Positions 49,195-58,353 of a stretch of 64,000 bases of DNA are shown one piece after another (position 1 is the stretch's first letter; the number at the start of each line of letters is the position of its first letter). The DNA comes from DATEDA01 sp963744255. GTDB taxonomy: Bacteria; Pseudomonadota; Gammaproteobacteria; Burkholderiales; SG8-39. The stretch is taken from the NCBI GenBank assembly GCA_963744255.1, contig CAVUSZ010000001.1, forward strand, positions 1 to 64,000, written 5' to 3'. A program made the position numbers and the translations under genes. The notes under the pieces were generated by a model. It was not told where the DNA came from and did no database searches. It was given only the letters and a program-made list of their open reading frames with translations.

Positions 49195-50172
49195 CTATGC
49201 CTTGGCGTCCGCCAGCCGGACGCGAGGGTCGAGGATCGAGTACAGCACGTCGACCGTCAGGTTGATGACGATGAACAGCGTCACGATGATCAGGAGATAG
49301 GCGACGATCACCGGCCGGTCGAGCACGTTGATCGAGTCGATGATGAGCTTGCCCATCCCGGGCCAGGCGAAGACGGTCTCGGTGACGATGGCGAACGCGA
49401 TCACCGACCCGAACTCGAGTCCGATCACCGTCACGATCGGGATCAGGATGTTCTTCAGGACGTGCACGCCGACGACGCGCGCGTTGGACAGCCCCTTCGC
49501 CCGCGCGAACTTGACGTAGTCCTGGAGCAGCGCCTCGCGCGTGCCCGCACGCGTGAGCCGGATGATCAGCGAGAGCTTGAAGAGCGCGAGGTTGGTCGCC
49601 GGCATGATCAGGTGCTTGATGCCGTCCCACGAGAGGAAGCTCACCGGAATGCCGAAGAGATCCGTGGTCGGCCCGCGCCCGTTCGACGGCAGCCAGCCGA
49701 GATACACGGAGAACACCATGATGAGCATCAGGCCGACCCAGAACGTCGGCAGCGAGAAGCCGAGGATCGAGCCGGCCATGATCGCCTTGCCGGCGACCGA
49801 CTGGGGCTTCAGCCCCGCCAGCAGCCCGAGCGGCAGCCCGAGCACGATCGCGATCAGCATCGCCGTGCTCGCGAGCTCGAGCGTCGCCGGCATGCGCTCC
49901 AGGATGAGCTGCAGCGCCGGGACGTTGAACGCGAACGACTTGCCGAGGTCGCCGACCGCCGCCTGCTTGAGGAAGACGAGGTACTGCTCCCAGAGCGGCT
50001 TGTCGAGGCCGAGCCCCTTGATGGCGCGCTCGATGTCTTCCTGGTCCGCGTTCGGGTTGATGAGGATGTCGACGGGATTGCCGATCGCGTAGACGCCGAC
50101 GAAGACGAGCAGCGACATCACGAACAGCACGACGACGCTCTGCATCAGGCGGCGGATGATGTAAACGAGCAT
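49195..50172 (-). CDS. oppB: oligopeptide ABC transporter permease (OppB/DppB type)
   Basis: Partner permease of OppC. The N-terminus LVYIIRRLMQSVVVLFVMSL and the following NPVDIL and NADQEDIERA segments are typical of OppB/DppB. The EAA loop is DYVKFARAKGLSNARVVGVHV. Six membrane segments; 325 aa from ATG 50172, chosen because the TM segment starts at residue 3. Eight bp upstream lies the tail of a truncated binding-protein gene. Confidence 0.93.
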   Translation of the reverse strand: MLVYIIRRLMQSVVVLFVMSLLVFVGVYAIGNPVDILINPNADQEDIERAIKGLGLDKPLWEQYLVFLKQAAVGDLGKSFAFNVPALQLILERMPATLELASTAMLIAIVLGLPLGLLAGLKPQSVAGKAIMAGSILGFSLPTFWVGLMLIMVFSVYLGWLPSNGRGPTTDLFGIPVSFLSWDGIKHLIMPATNLALFKLSLIIRLTRAGTREALLQDYVKFARAKGLSNARVVGVHVLKNILIPIVTVIGLEFGSVIAFAIVTETVFAWPGMGKLIIDSINVLDRPVIVAYLLIIVTLFIVINLTVDVLYSILDPRVRLADAKA

Positions 50173-50179
50173 GGCAGGG

Positions 50180-50320
50180 CTACCCCGACCCGAAGCGATG
50201 CGCGAACGTGCATTCGTCCGCACGCGTGGCGTAGGCAGGGTCGCCGCGCATGGCCCAAGTCTCGACCTGCTGGCGCAGCAGGAGCAGGGGGAAGTCGGCC
50301 GTCGCGATCCGCATAGCTTC
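50180..50320 (-). pseudogene. C-terminal remnant of a peptide-binding protein next to oppB
   Basis: The last about 45 codons (EAMRIATADFPLLLLRQQVET, then WAMRGD and ECTFAHRFGSG before the stop) align with the C-terminus of the binding protein at 51856-53408 (EAMRVAMADRPVLLLHHQV and YTFAHHFRAQ). Everything upstream of about 50320 is unrelated. The original binding-protein gene of the opp operon has therefore lost its 5' part here. Confidence 0.75.
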
Positions 50321-50342
50321 GATGATGGGCACGGTCAACGGG

Positions 50343-50401
50343 TGTCCATGGACAGCGTGGTCAGTGTAACAAACGGGGCTGTCTGTCCGTGGGCAGCTTG
50401 G
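50343..50401. repeat. pair of 18-bp near-identical repeats upstream of the zinc-ribbon gene
   Basis: TGTCCATGGACAGCGTGG at 50343-50360 and TGTCCGTGGGCAGCTTGG at 50384-50401 differ at three positions and start 41 bp apart, about four helical turns. The first contains a perfect 12-bp palindrome (TGTCCATGGACA). They lie between the break in the binding-protein remnant and the zinc-ribbon gene start and could be operator sites or insertion scars. Confidence 0.45.
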
Positions 50402-50495
50402 AGAGGCTTCGCGCGGCCGAATTCCACTGAGAGAAAGCTTCGCCCATGCTACCGTAGTGCGACCGCTAGGCGACCCGCAACCGCGGGAGGAATGC

Positions 50496-51212
50496 ATGGC
50501 ATTAATCGAGTGTTGGGAATGCGGGCACCAAGTCAGCACGAACGCTGACGCGTGCTCTTGGTGTGGGGCGAAGGTTCAACGGAGAGGTTGGCGCTCTTTG
50601 GTTGCGGGGATAGTCGTGCTTGCTGGCGTTACGGCACTGGTCATGTTCCTTTCCGAAGGCGGCTTGCGGCTCGGTAGAGCGCCGCAGACCACAAGCGCGG
50701 CTCAGGCGCCAGCTTCTCCGGCAGCGCCACCAGCACCGACTCCCGAACAGCGGGAGGCACAGGCCGCGCAGGAGCGGGCGCGCCTCGGACTCATTTGGAC
50801 ATACGTCGAAGAAGAGGACACGATGTCCAAGAAGCCGGTGCGGCTCGCGATCATCGAAACTATCAACGAGCTCGAGTTCGGCTTCCCCTATCAGGGTGCC
50901 CAAAGAGGGCGCCTGTTCCTGCGGGTACATCCCCGTTATGGGCGGGATGTGTTTCTGGTGATTCGGAGAGGGCAGTTTCTATGCCGCCCTGACGACTGCC
51001 GGGTGATGGTTCGATTCGATGACTCGCCGGGACAGCGGTTCAACGCCGCGGAGCCGGCCAACTTCGACAGCACTACTCTCTTTATCCGCGACTACGACAA
51101 ATTCCTCGGCGGTCTCAGTAAGGCGAAGAAGCTCTACATCGAGGTGGCGTTCTATCAGGAAGGATCGAGGACGTTCGAGTTCGACGTATCCGGCCTGAAG
51201 TGGCAGCCGTAA
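50496..51212 (+). CDS. zinc-ribbon membrane protein of unknown function
   Basis: A 238-aa protein with an N-terminal zinc ribbon (Cys 6, 9, 20 and 23: CWECG and CSWCG), one membrane segment at about residues 33-52, an Ala/Pro-rich linker (about 65-90), a short charged helix and a C-terminal domain. That domain includes GRLFLRVHPRYGRDVFLVI, CRVMVRFDD, LFIRDYDKFLGGLSKAKKL and FEFDVSGLKW. It resembles hypothetical proteins with a zinc ribbon and a C-terminal domain sensitive to cysteine pairing (RPDDC), but I cannot name a function. A good ribosome site, GGGAGG, precedes ATG 50496. It is opposite in direction to the opp genes around it and less GC-rich in codon use, suggesting insertion. Confidence 0.72.
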   Translation: MALIECWECGHQVSTNADACSWCGAKVQRRGWRSLVAGIVVLAGVTALVMFLSEGGLRLGRAPQTTSAAQAPASPAAPPAPTPEQREAQAAQERARLGLIWTYVEEEDTMSKKPVRLAIIETINELEFGFPYQGAQRGRLFLRVHPRYGRDVFLVIRRGQFLCRPDDCRVMVRFDDSPGQRFNAAEPANFDSTTLFIRDYDKFLGGLSKAKKLYIEVAFYQEGSRTFEFDVSGLKWQP

Positions 51213-51855
51213 CAGCCGAAGAGGTGAAGTTGGCACGCGCTACAGGCCCGGCACGGGAAGGAACGCGCAGCAAGGAACGGCATTGAGGATGGCCTCGCGG
51301 CAACGTCAAGCGCTGTCGCTTCGACCGGCTGCCGCGTAGTTCGATCGTCAATGACTCCCGTGCGGATCGCTGAGCGGCGCCGTTTGCGCCGGAAGTGCCG
51401 GGTTAATCGACGAGGTGAATGCCTCAGCCGCCTTTGGCGCCTCAGCAGCCCCGGGCGCCACCGCGAACTGGCGCTTGACGTAGGGCAGGTAGACTTCTGT
51501 GTATCCCCACGCCGCGACGCCGCCGACAACCAGCAACATCGCAAAGGACGTATTCAGCTTCAGTTACTTCCCTCTCAGATCTTCGGCATCGTCTCGCCAT
51601 CCGCCCCGTCCTTCGTTCGGCGGACGCCCGTGAACCAATAGTTCAAGCTTACTCACACGCTGAAGCGGCGCGGCAATTGCCGCTCTGCGCGTCGGGAAAG
51701 CTTCACGGACGCGGGGCCAAACTCGCTTGCCTGTGCAAACTCTGTCACATTGGCAAATTCACCCCACGTTCAATCAGGGCCCCTGAGGCTGCCGACAGGG
51801 GTGCGCTCGCCGCAATACGGAGAGCGTACTTCCCAGTAGACGTGTGGCGGCGGCG
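51213..51855. other. 643-bp gap with one possible small gene and a palindrome
   Basis: Apart from a possible small membrane protein (51348-51539, minus) no gene is supported. A perfect 14-bp palindrome, GCGGCAATTGCCGC, lies at 51670-51683 without a T-run. The base composition is lower in GC than in neighbouring genes. The region sits between the inserted zinc-ribbon gene and the end of a binding-protein gene. Confidence 0.4.
51348..51539 (-). CDS. possible small single-pass membrane protein
   Basis: A 63-aa frame with an N-terminal hydrophobic segment (MLLVVGGVAAWGYTEVYLP) followed by an Ala/Pro-rich tail. The conserved-looking reading could start further upstream at a CTG (51563) preceded by GAGGGAAGTAA, giving KLNTSFA before the Met. 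No ATG with a good ribosome site is present. It may be a decayed gene. Confidence 0.35.
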   Translation of the reverse strand: MLLVVGGVAAWGYTEVYLPYVKRQFAVAPGAAEAPKAAEAFTSSINPALPAQTAPLSDPHGSH

Positions 51856-53408
51856 CTACTGCGCCCGGAAATGGTGCGCGAAGGTGTACTCGTCCGTGCG
51901 CGCGGCGTAGGCAAGGTCGCGCCGCATGGCCCAGGTCGCGACCTGGTGGTGCAGCAAGAGCACGGGGCGATCGGCCATTGCGACCCGCATCGCTTCCTGC
52001 GCGATGCCCTCGCGCTTGCGCTCGTCGACGGTGGCGAACGCCTCGCCGACGAGCTCGTCCAGCTTCGGGTTCGAGTAGCGTCCCCAGTTCCAAGCGCCGG
52101 TGCCGCGCTCGGCGTTGTAGGTGACGACGAGTGAGCGCAGTGCGAGATCGCCGGAAAACGAGCCCCATCCCAGCATCGCGACCGGGAACTCGAGGTTGCG
52201 GGCCTTCGGAAGGTACGCCGCTATCGGCATCGCCTGCACTTTCGCCTCGATGCCGATCCGCGCAAGGAGCTGCGCGACGGTTTGCGCGATCTGATCGTCG
52301 TTCAGATAGCGGTTGTTCGGCGCCGCGAGTACGGTCGTGAAGCCCTGCGGGAAGCCCGCGGCTGCAAGCAGCTTCCGCGCGCCGTCAACGTCATAGGAGT
52401 CGGGTTTGAGGCTCGCCACGTGACCGAAAACGGGCGGCGCGACGAGATTGGAAGCAGGCGCTGCCGCGCCGTCCATGACGCGATCGACGATCGCCTGCCG
52501 GTTGATCGCCTTCGCCATCGCCTCTCTCACCCGCGCATCGGCAAACGGGTTGCGGTCGAGCGGGCGGCCACCCTTGTCCGTTACCCCCGGCGGGGTCTTG
52601 CGGACGCTGGTCGATGCGTAAGGAAGATCGTCCGCCAGGAGACTTTCTGCTCGAGGCGGAAGCGCGGCGTCGAGCGGACGCGCCTCAGATCCGCGGTGGG
52701 GACATACTCGATCGCGTCGAGTTCGTCGGCAAGGAGCGCCGTGACGCGGGCCCCGTCGTTCGGCATGATGCGGAGGACGACCTTGTCCCAAGCGGGCTTC
52801 GGACCGCGGTAGGCGTCATTGCGGACGAGCTCGACGCGGTCGCCGCGCGCGAACCGCGCGAGCTTGTAGGGGCCGGTTCCGACGGCCGCCTTGCCGGTAT
52901 TGAAATCCTCCGTGCTTGCGCCGGCCGCCACCTTCTTGGACACGATAAACACCGAGTTCATGTCGTACGGCACCATCGCGTACGGCGTCGCGGTCTTCAG
53001 CCGGATCGTGTGGCGGTCGACGATTTCCTTCGCGACGATCGGCCGCGTGAAGGTTGTGAACGGGCCCGGGCTCGTCGTCAACGACGCCGGCCGCTCGATG
53101 GAGAAGGCCACGTCCTCGGCGGTGAGCTCCGTTCCGTCATGGAACCGCACGCCCTTGCGGAGCGTGAACTCCCACGTCGTCTGATCGACCGGGCGCCACG
53201 ACTCGGCGAGACCGGGAATGAGGCGGGCGTTTTCGTCGACGTGCGTGAGCGCCTCGAAGATGTGCCAGGCGACATTGTTGTTCGGGGTGATGTTGACGAA
53301 GTGCGGATCGATCGACGTGACGTCGGCCGACATGCCGACGCGGAGATCGGCGGCGGGCGCCGCCGAGGCGGCGAGAATCGCGGCGAGGAGAACGGGAACA
53401 AGGCGCAC
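51856..53408 (-). CDS. peptide ABC transporter substrate-binding protein (family SBP_bac_5), two frame breaks
   Basis: Periplasmic dipeptide/oligopeptide-type binding protein. The signal peptide is LVPVLLAAILAASAAPAAD. Then come RVGMSADVTSIDPHFVNITP, the conserved WEFTLRKGVRFHDGTELTAED and the C-terminal LLLHHQVATWAMRRD. The frame breaks twice between about 52605 and 52575: one extra base before IDQRPQDPAG, and one in a G-run before VTDKGGRPLDRNP. Removing two bases gives 1551 nt, or 516 aa, close to its paralogues at 53496 and 61350. It is probably read from the same transcript as the SBP gene upstream. Confidence 0.85.
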
Positions 53409-53495
53409 GGTTGCGCCCGATTGTACCGGCGCTCCGGCGTGCGCCGGGCGGCGGCGGGCGCGATTCGAGGGCGCGAGTGCGCCCGCGCCGCGAGC

Positions 53496-55064
53496 TCAGG
53501 GCGTCGGCTTGAACAGGAACGCTAGCGTGTACTCGTCGGTCCGGGGCGTGTAGGTCACGCCCTTCCGCGTCGCCCAGGTGTTTATCTGGTGGTGGAGCGG
53601 AATGATGCCGAGCTCGGTCATCGCGATCCCCACCGCCTCCTGGATCTGCTTCTCGCGGCTCTTGTCGTCGATGGTCGCGAGCGCGCGGTCGAGAAGATCG
53701 TTCACCCTCTGGTTGCCGTACCGGCCCCAGGCGAACTCGCCCCAGCCCTTCTCGGGAATGTAGGTCACGAGATGGGCGCGCAGCGGCGACGACGCCTCGG
53801 CGGTCGAGGCGCCCCAGCCGAGCATCGCGAAGCTGAACTCGAGCTTGCGGGCGCGCGCGAGGTACACGCTCATCGGCATCGTCTCGACCTTGGTCTGGAT
53901 GCCGGCGCGCGTCAGCATCTGCGCGACGGTCTGCATGATCTGGTCGTCGTTCACGTAACGGTTGTTCGGGCCGTGGATGGTCATCGCGAAACCGTCCGGG
54001 TAGCCGGCCTCCGCAAGCAGTCTCTTCGCGGCGTTCAGGTCGTACGCGTCCGGCTTGAGCGTCGGGTTGTGGCCGAACATCGGCGCCGGCACCAGGTTCG
54101 CGGACGGCAGCGCGAGGCCCTCCATCAGGCGGTCCTTGATCGCGATGCGGTCGATCGCTTTCGAGATCGCCTGGCGGACGCGCAGGTCCTTGAGCGGGTT
54201 CCTGGCGAGGGGCTTGCCGGACTTGTCGAACACGAACGGCGACTGATCGCGGAACTGGTCGACGTGATAGAAGATGATCCGGTGCGAGGCCTTGGTGGAG
54301 GTCTGGTAGGCGGGGTTCGCCTTGATCTTCGCGAAGTCCGCGGTGGGGATGTTCTCGATCGCGTCGACGTCGCCCGAGAGGAGGGCGGCGACGCGCGTCG
54401 GGTCGCTCGGGATCACGCGGAAACTGACCTTCGCCCACGCGGGCTTCTCCCCCCAGTACGCGTCGTTGCGGGCCATCTCGACCCGGTCGCCGCGCTTGAA
54501 CGACACGAACTTGAGCGGCCCGGTGCCGTTCATCGCCTTGCCGGAATTGAAGTCCGCCGTCGAGGCGCCGGTCGCCGTCTTCTTCGAGACGATGTAGATC
54601 GTGTTGATGTCGTTCTGCAACTGCGGGTGCGGGGTGGCGGTGATGAAGCGGATCGTGTGCGGGTCGACGATCTGGATCTCCTTGATCGCCTTCGTGTAGG
54701 TCGTGAACGGGCCGGGCGAATCCGGAATCTTGCCGACGCGCTCGATCGAGAACGCGACGTCCTCGGCGGTGAAGTCCGAGCCGTCGTGGAACTTCACGCC
54801 CTTGCGCAGCTTGAACTCCCACGTCGTCGGGTTCACGGCCTTCCACGATTCGGCGAGCCCGGGGATCAGCCGCGAGTCCGGGTCGAGCGTGATCAGCTTC
54901 TCGAAGATGTGCTCGGCGATGTTGTTGTTCGGGAAGAGGTTGACGAAATGCGGGTCCATCGAGGTCACGTCGGCGCCCATGCCGATGCGGATTTCCTGGG
55001 CGTTCGCGCCAATCGCGAGACTCGCAGCGAGGGCGAGCAGGGTGCCGCGGAGAGCGTTGCGCAT
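53496..55064 (-). CDS. peptide ABC transporter substrate-binding protein (SBP_bac_5)
   Basis: Intact 522-aa periplasmic binding protein, paralogous to the next gene downstream. The signal peptide is at residues 1-25 (ALRGTLLALAASLAIGANA). Family motifs are RIGMGADVTSMDPHFVNLFP, WEFKLRKGVKFHDGSDFTAED, TPHPQLQ, GTGPLKFVSFKRGDRVEM and the C-terminal IIPLHHQINTWATRKG. ATG 55064 is chosen because it begins the signal peptide. It is the first gene of the minus-strand SBP-opp region. Substrate preference cannot be read from sequence. Confidence 0.92.
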   Translation of the reverse strand: MRNALRGTLLALAASLAIGANAQEIRIGMGADVTSMDPHFVNLFPNNNIAEHIFEKLITLDPDSRLIPGLAESWKAVNPTTWEFKLRKGVKFHDGSDFTAEDVAFSIERVGKIPDSPGPFTTYTKAIKEIQIVDPHTIRFITATPHPQLQNDINTIYIVSKKTATGASTADFNSGKAMNGTGPLKFVSFKRGDRVEMARNDAYWGEKPAWAKVSFRVIPSDPTRVAALLSGDVDAIENIPTADFAKIKANPAYQTSTKASHRIIFYHVDQFRDQSPFVFDKSGKPLARNPLKDLRVRQAISKAIDRIAIKDRLMEGLALPSANLVPAPMFGHNPTLKPDAYDLNAAKRLLAEAGYPDGFAMTIHGPNNRYVNDDQIMQTVAQMLTRAGIQTKVETMPMSVYLARARKLEFSFAMLGWGASTAEASSPLRAHLVTYIPEKGWGEFAWGRYGNQRVNDLLDRALATIDDKSREKQIQEAVGIAMTELGIIPLHHQINTWATRKGVTYTPRTDEYTLAFLFKPTP

Positions 55065-55164
55065 GCTGTGTTCCCCAGACCGATGCAGTGAAGGCGCGAT
55101 TATAGGCGCGGGGCTCGGCTGGTAGCGAATGTCGCGGCCGGGAAATGGGGCGCGTGCCCCTACC

Positions 55165-55599
55165 ATGGCCAACGCCAACACCTTCATCGTCGATTGGGAC
55201 GCCAAGTTCCATTACAACTACTGGCGCCCGGTCACCGCCATCCGCAACGGTGACAACGACGGCAACGACGCGACGGAGCGCGACGCCGGGTGGACGCCGT
55301 TGAATACAACGCCGATGCATCCCGAATATCCCTCGCAGGCGGCGATCCTCGCCGGCGCCGGAACGGCGGCGCTCGCCGCGGCGCTCGGCGGCGCGCCCAG
55401 TACCCCTGTCAATATCGTCGACAGCGCCGACCCGAAGCTCACGCGCAATTTCGCCAGCATTGCGGCGCCCGCGGAGGAGCAGCGGCTCGTCCGAATCTGG
55501 GGCGGCATCCACTTCCGCACTTCGCTGGAGGTGAGCGACCGCATGGGCCAGGCGATCGTCAAGCAGCTCGCCGAAACGACGTACCGTCCGGTCCGTTAG
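55165..55599 (+). pseudogene. 5'-truncated vanadium haloperoxidase/PAP2-like fragment
   Basis: About 145 residues match the C-terminal half of bacterial vanadium-dependent haloperoxidase/PAP2-family proteins: DAKFHYNYWRPVTAIRNGD, then ERDAGWTPL, MHPEYPSQAAILAGAG and RIWGGIHFRTSLEVSDRMG. The N-terminal half, signal peptide and a ribosome site are missing, since the oppA promoter region begins right before. The active-site S-G-H of the family reads S-Q-A here, while the later Arg and His (R-I-W-G-G-I-H) are kept. It is likely non-functional. Confidence 0.7.
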
Positions 55600-55853
55600 T
55601 GCGATATCTCATCGCAGGACCCTACTTGTGGGACGAGCGCGACCGTTGGACTAAATGGACTGTGCACGGAAACGATTCCGTATTGGGTTCTCGGTGGACC
55701 GATGTCGCCAGCACGCAAGACGCGGGATCCTCATGATCTATTTTGCAAAATGCAAAGAACCCACGGCGAAAGAATCCATCCGCTGAAGTCGACGCGCAGC
55801 GGCGCAGGCATGCAGCCGGTTGAGACGCCGCGCCAGGCATCGCTGTTGAAGGC
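55600..55853. other. gap with no supported gene
   Basis: No coding frame is supported. A 12-bp palindrome, ATTTTGCAAAAT, lies at 55740-55751 in an AT-rich patch. The region links the haloperoxidase fragment to the promoter of the small lipoprotein. Confidence 0.4.
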
Positions 55854-55882
55854 TTGTCATCCCGCCAGGACAGGTCTATCGT
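55854..55882 (+). promoter_or_regulatory. sigma-70-like promoter for the small lipoprotein
   Basis: TTGTCA (55854-55859) and TATCGT (55877-55882) are 17 bp apart and lie 43 bp before the lipoprotein start. Sequence match only. Confidence 0.5.
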
Positions 55883-55925
55883 AGGAGCGCCTTGGTCGTT
55901 GTTCAAACTTGACCTGGAGCCTGTC

Positions 55926-56093
55926 ATGAGACTTCTGCAAGCCGCTGCTGCCCTGCTGTTCGTTCTCCTCGCTGCCGGATGTGCAAGCCCCACGATGACT
56001 CCCGCGCCTTCCGGGACCGCTTCGTCGACACCGTGGATGACCGCTGCCGGGTGCGACGCCATAATCGCCCGCCGCATGGGCAAGTCCTGCTGA
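55926..56093 (+). CDS. small lipoprotein
   Basis: A 55-aa protein with a lipoprotein signal peptide (RLLQAAAALLFVLLAAGC; lipobox LAAGC with Cys at residue 20). The mature part is about 36 residues, Pro/Thr/Ser-rich, with two more cysteines near the end (AAGCDAI and the terminal GKSC). The ATG at 55926 follows CTGGAG. No partner gene or function can be named; it may be an entericidin-like or envelope-stress lipoprotein, but this is only a size and signal similarity. Confidence 0.65.
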   Translation: MRLLQAAAALLFVLLAAGCASPTMTPAPSGTASSTPWMTAAGCDAIIARRMGKSC

Positions 56094-56159
56094 TCTACGC
56101 TTACTCGGGGTGGCGGAGCCGTGCCCGCCGCCCGACGTTGCGCGATCGAGTCGCCGGTC

Positions 56160-56310
56160 TTCGCGGTTCTCCCGTTCAGAATCTCGGCGGTCCAGAACGC
56201 GACGCCAGGGTTCGCCTTGATGTCGGCGTAGAGCCGCTCGAGGTAGCCGATCCGGTGCGGCACGCCGGAGATGTACTGGCGCACACTGATCGAGATAACG
56301 CGGGCGATCT
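56160..56310 (-). pseudogene. polysaccharide deacetylase C-terminal fragment
   Basis: About 45 residues (ARVISISVRQYISGVPHRIG, then YLERLYADIKANPGVAFWTA) resemble the end of polysaccharide deacetylase or allantoinase-like proteins. Nothing of the catalytic domain is present and the frame drifts after EILNG. The rest of the gap from 56094 to 56467 carries no gene I can support. Confidence 0.5.
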
Positions 56311-56467
56311 TCGCGAAGATACGGCGAAGTTGCTGAGAGCGGTCGTTCGGCGGCACTATCGCGCCGTTGCTGTCGTTCGATCTGGTGCCAAGCAGACGTT
56401 GGGTAAGACCGTTGCGCGAACCAATGTTGGGCGCGGCGCCGATCCCTCGAAAGCTCCTCAGAGGCAG

Positions 56468-58099
56468 CTAGATCGTCCTTCGAATGGCCGCTAACAAGGC
56501 TTCAGAGACTTCGCCAAGCGCGTCATAGACGAGCGCTGCGCCGAATTCCTCGAGCCAGGCCCGCTCGGCAGCACTCGACGCGATAGCAATGATCGAAATC
56601 CGAGGATTGATTTGCCGGGCCGCGATGCAAACGCGCATCTTTTCCGCGAGAGAAGCGCCTGTCACCACGATGATCCTCGCCTCATCGACACCAGCTCCCT
56701 TTAGGACCTCCTGTCTCGATGGGTCTCCAAACGTCGCAGCGAGGCCCTGGACTTGTAACTCCTCGATCCACTCGAGCCGGCTGTCGATTACGCGCACCGA
56801 CATACCGCTCTCGGCACAGCGACGTGCGAGCCGCCTCCCAAGCTCGCCCAGGCCCGCGATCGCCACAATGGGTCGAGCAGCCGACGCGGTCGCTTCCTGT
56901 TCTGAAGAAGGAACGGCTGTCCGGGTTCGACCGAGGCGGGCTTCGAGGCGGCCCATGAGGCGGAACAGCACCGGGTTTACTGCTATCGAAGCAATGGCGG
57001 CCGCTACCAGGGTGTCCATTCCTTCCGACGGCAGAATGCCAAGGGAGCGCCCGAGAACCGCCAGAATGAAGGAAAACTCACCGATTTGAGCCAAGCCTAC
57101 AGCTAGGGTGAGGCTAGTGCGAATCGTTTCGCCCAAGACCAGAGCGATCGTCAGAACTGCAAGTGGCGTCACAACCAGTACAACACCCAACGTTGAGAGC
57201 AGCAGTTGCGGGCTGGTGTGGAGTAGCGCCGGATCGAAGAGCATGCCCACCGACACGAAGAAGAGCGCCGAGAACACGTCACGGAACGGGGCCAGGTCGG
57301 CCGCAGCCTGGTGACCGAAGCGCGATTCCCCGACGACCAGTCCTCCGAAGAACGCTCCCAGTGCCAGGGAGACATTGAATACCTCTGCGGCAACGACAGC
57401 GACCCCGAGAGCCACGACGAGGACTGTCAGTGTGAAGAGCTCCGTAGCGCGCATGCGCGCTATCCGTTCCATCATCGGCGCGAAAAGCCTGGTTCCCAAC
57501 GCCCAGACCAAGCCGGCAAACGCCACGACTTTTGCAATCGCCTCGATCAGTTCCCCCACCGCAGCCGTTGCGTCCGCCTGATCGCTCGCCAGTACCGGCA
57601 ACAGCACGAGCGCCACTACTGCAAACAGATCCTGGACGATAAGCCAGCCGACCGCGACGTGACCCTCGTGCGTCGTCAACCGATCGCTCTCGACCAGCAT
57701 TCGAGTCAGGACAACAGTGCTCGCCACGGCGAGTGCCAGGCCGAATACGGCTGCCGCGCCGTGACTCCACCCGAATAGTCTGGCGCACCCCCAACCCGCC
57801 GCCGCTGCAAGCGCGCTTTGCACCGCGGCGCCTGGCAACGCCACCCGCCAGACGCGCAGTAGCTCCTCCGGGTGAAAATGCATACCCACGCTAAACATAA
57901 GCAGGATCACGCCGATGTCGGCCATCTGAGAGGCGATGCGACTGTCGGCCACAAATCCGGGCGTATGCGGCCCTACGGCAATCCCGGCCAGCATGTATCC
58001 GACGAGGCTGGAAAGCCCAAGGCGTCGCGTGATGGCGCCGAAAACCAAGGCAGCGGCCAGCCCACCAGTCAGCGTAAAAATGACCGAGAGGTCGTGCAT
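56468..58099 (-). CDS. Kef/YbaL-type cation:proton antiporter with TrkA-N domain
   Basis: Monovalent cation:proton antiporter-2 family protein of 543 aa. About twelve membrane segments fill residues 1-390, with the GYMLAGIAVGPHTPGFVAD, ALGAFFGGLVVGES and GLAQIGEFSFILAVLG motifs of Kef proteins. The C-terminal TrkA-N domain (AIAGLGELGRRLARRCAESG at about 415) binds NAD or nucleotides and gates transport. The order resembles E. coli YbaL/KefB. The gene is flanked by fragments but is itself intact. Confidence 0.9.
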   Translation of the reverse strand: MHDLSVIFTLTGGLAAALVFGAITRRLGLSSLVGYMLAGIAVGPHTPGFVADSRIASQMADIGVILLMFSVGMHFHPEELLRVWRVALPGAAVQSALAAAAGWGCARLFGWSHGAAAVFGLALAVASTVVLTRMLVESDRLTTHEGHVAVGWLIVQDLFAVVALVLLPVLASDQADATAAVGELIEAIAKVVAFAGLVWALGTRLFAPMMERIARMRATELFTLTVLVVALGVAVVAAEVFNVSLALGAFFGGLVVGESRFGHQAAADLAPFRDVFSALFFVSVGMLFDPALLHTSPQLLLSTLGVVLVVTPLAVLTIALVLGETIRTSLTLAVGLAQIGEFSFILAVLGRSLGILPSEGMDTLVAAAIASIAVNPVLFRLMGRLEARLGRTRTAVPSSEQEATASAARPIVAIAGLGELGRRLARRCAESGMSVRVIDSRLEWIEELQVQGLAATFGDPSRQEVLKGAGVDEARIIVVTGASLAEKMRVCIAARQINPRISIIAIASSAAERAWLEEFGAALVYDALGEVSEALLAAIRRTI

Positions 58100-58353
58100 C
58101 CCGACACCTTTTTTAAACCGCTGCCGAAGGGGCGCTTGTGAGCGAAGCGGCCTTTAGTGCTTTTCGAAAGCGCCGCCTGAATCTAGTAGTTTTGAGTCAC
58201 TGGGGGCGCAGAGCACGCAGCCAGTGCGGCGGCTTCGAGGGGGAGCTAAGAACTCAGCGCACGGTGGCTTCTTCCACGCGGGGAAGGAGCCAGCCATGTA
58301 TCGACTCGACGCTACCCAACTAGACCGAGAGTTTGCGACTCGCAGCGATAGCG
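58100..58353. other. promoter-side gap upstream of the Kef-type gene
   Basis: No firm gene. A 41-codon + frame at 58296-58421 (MYRLDATQLDREFA) has a strong GGAAGGAG ribosome site but overlaps the following minus-strand gene and looks random after residue 15. A GCTTT-TCG-AAAGC hairpin lies near 58160. Confidence 0.35.
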
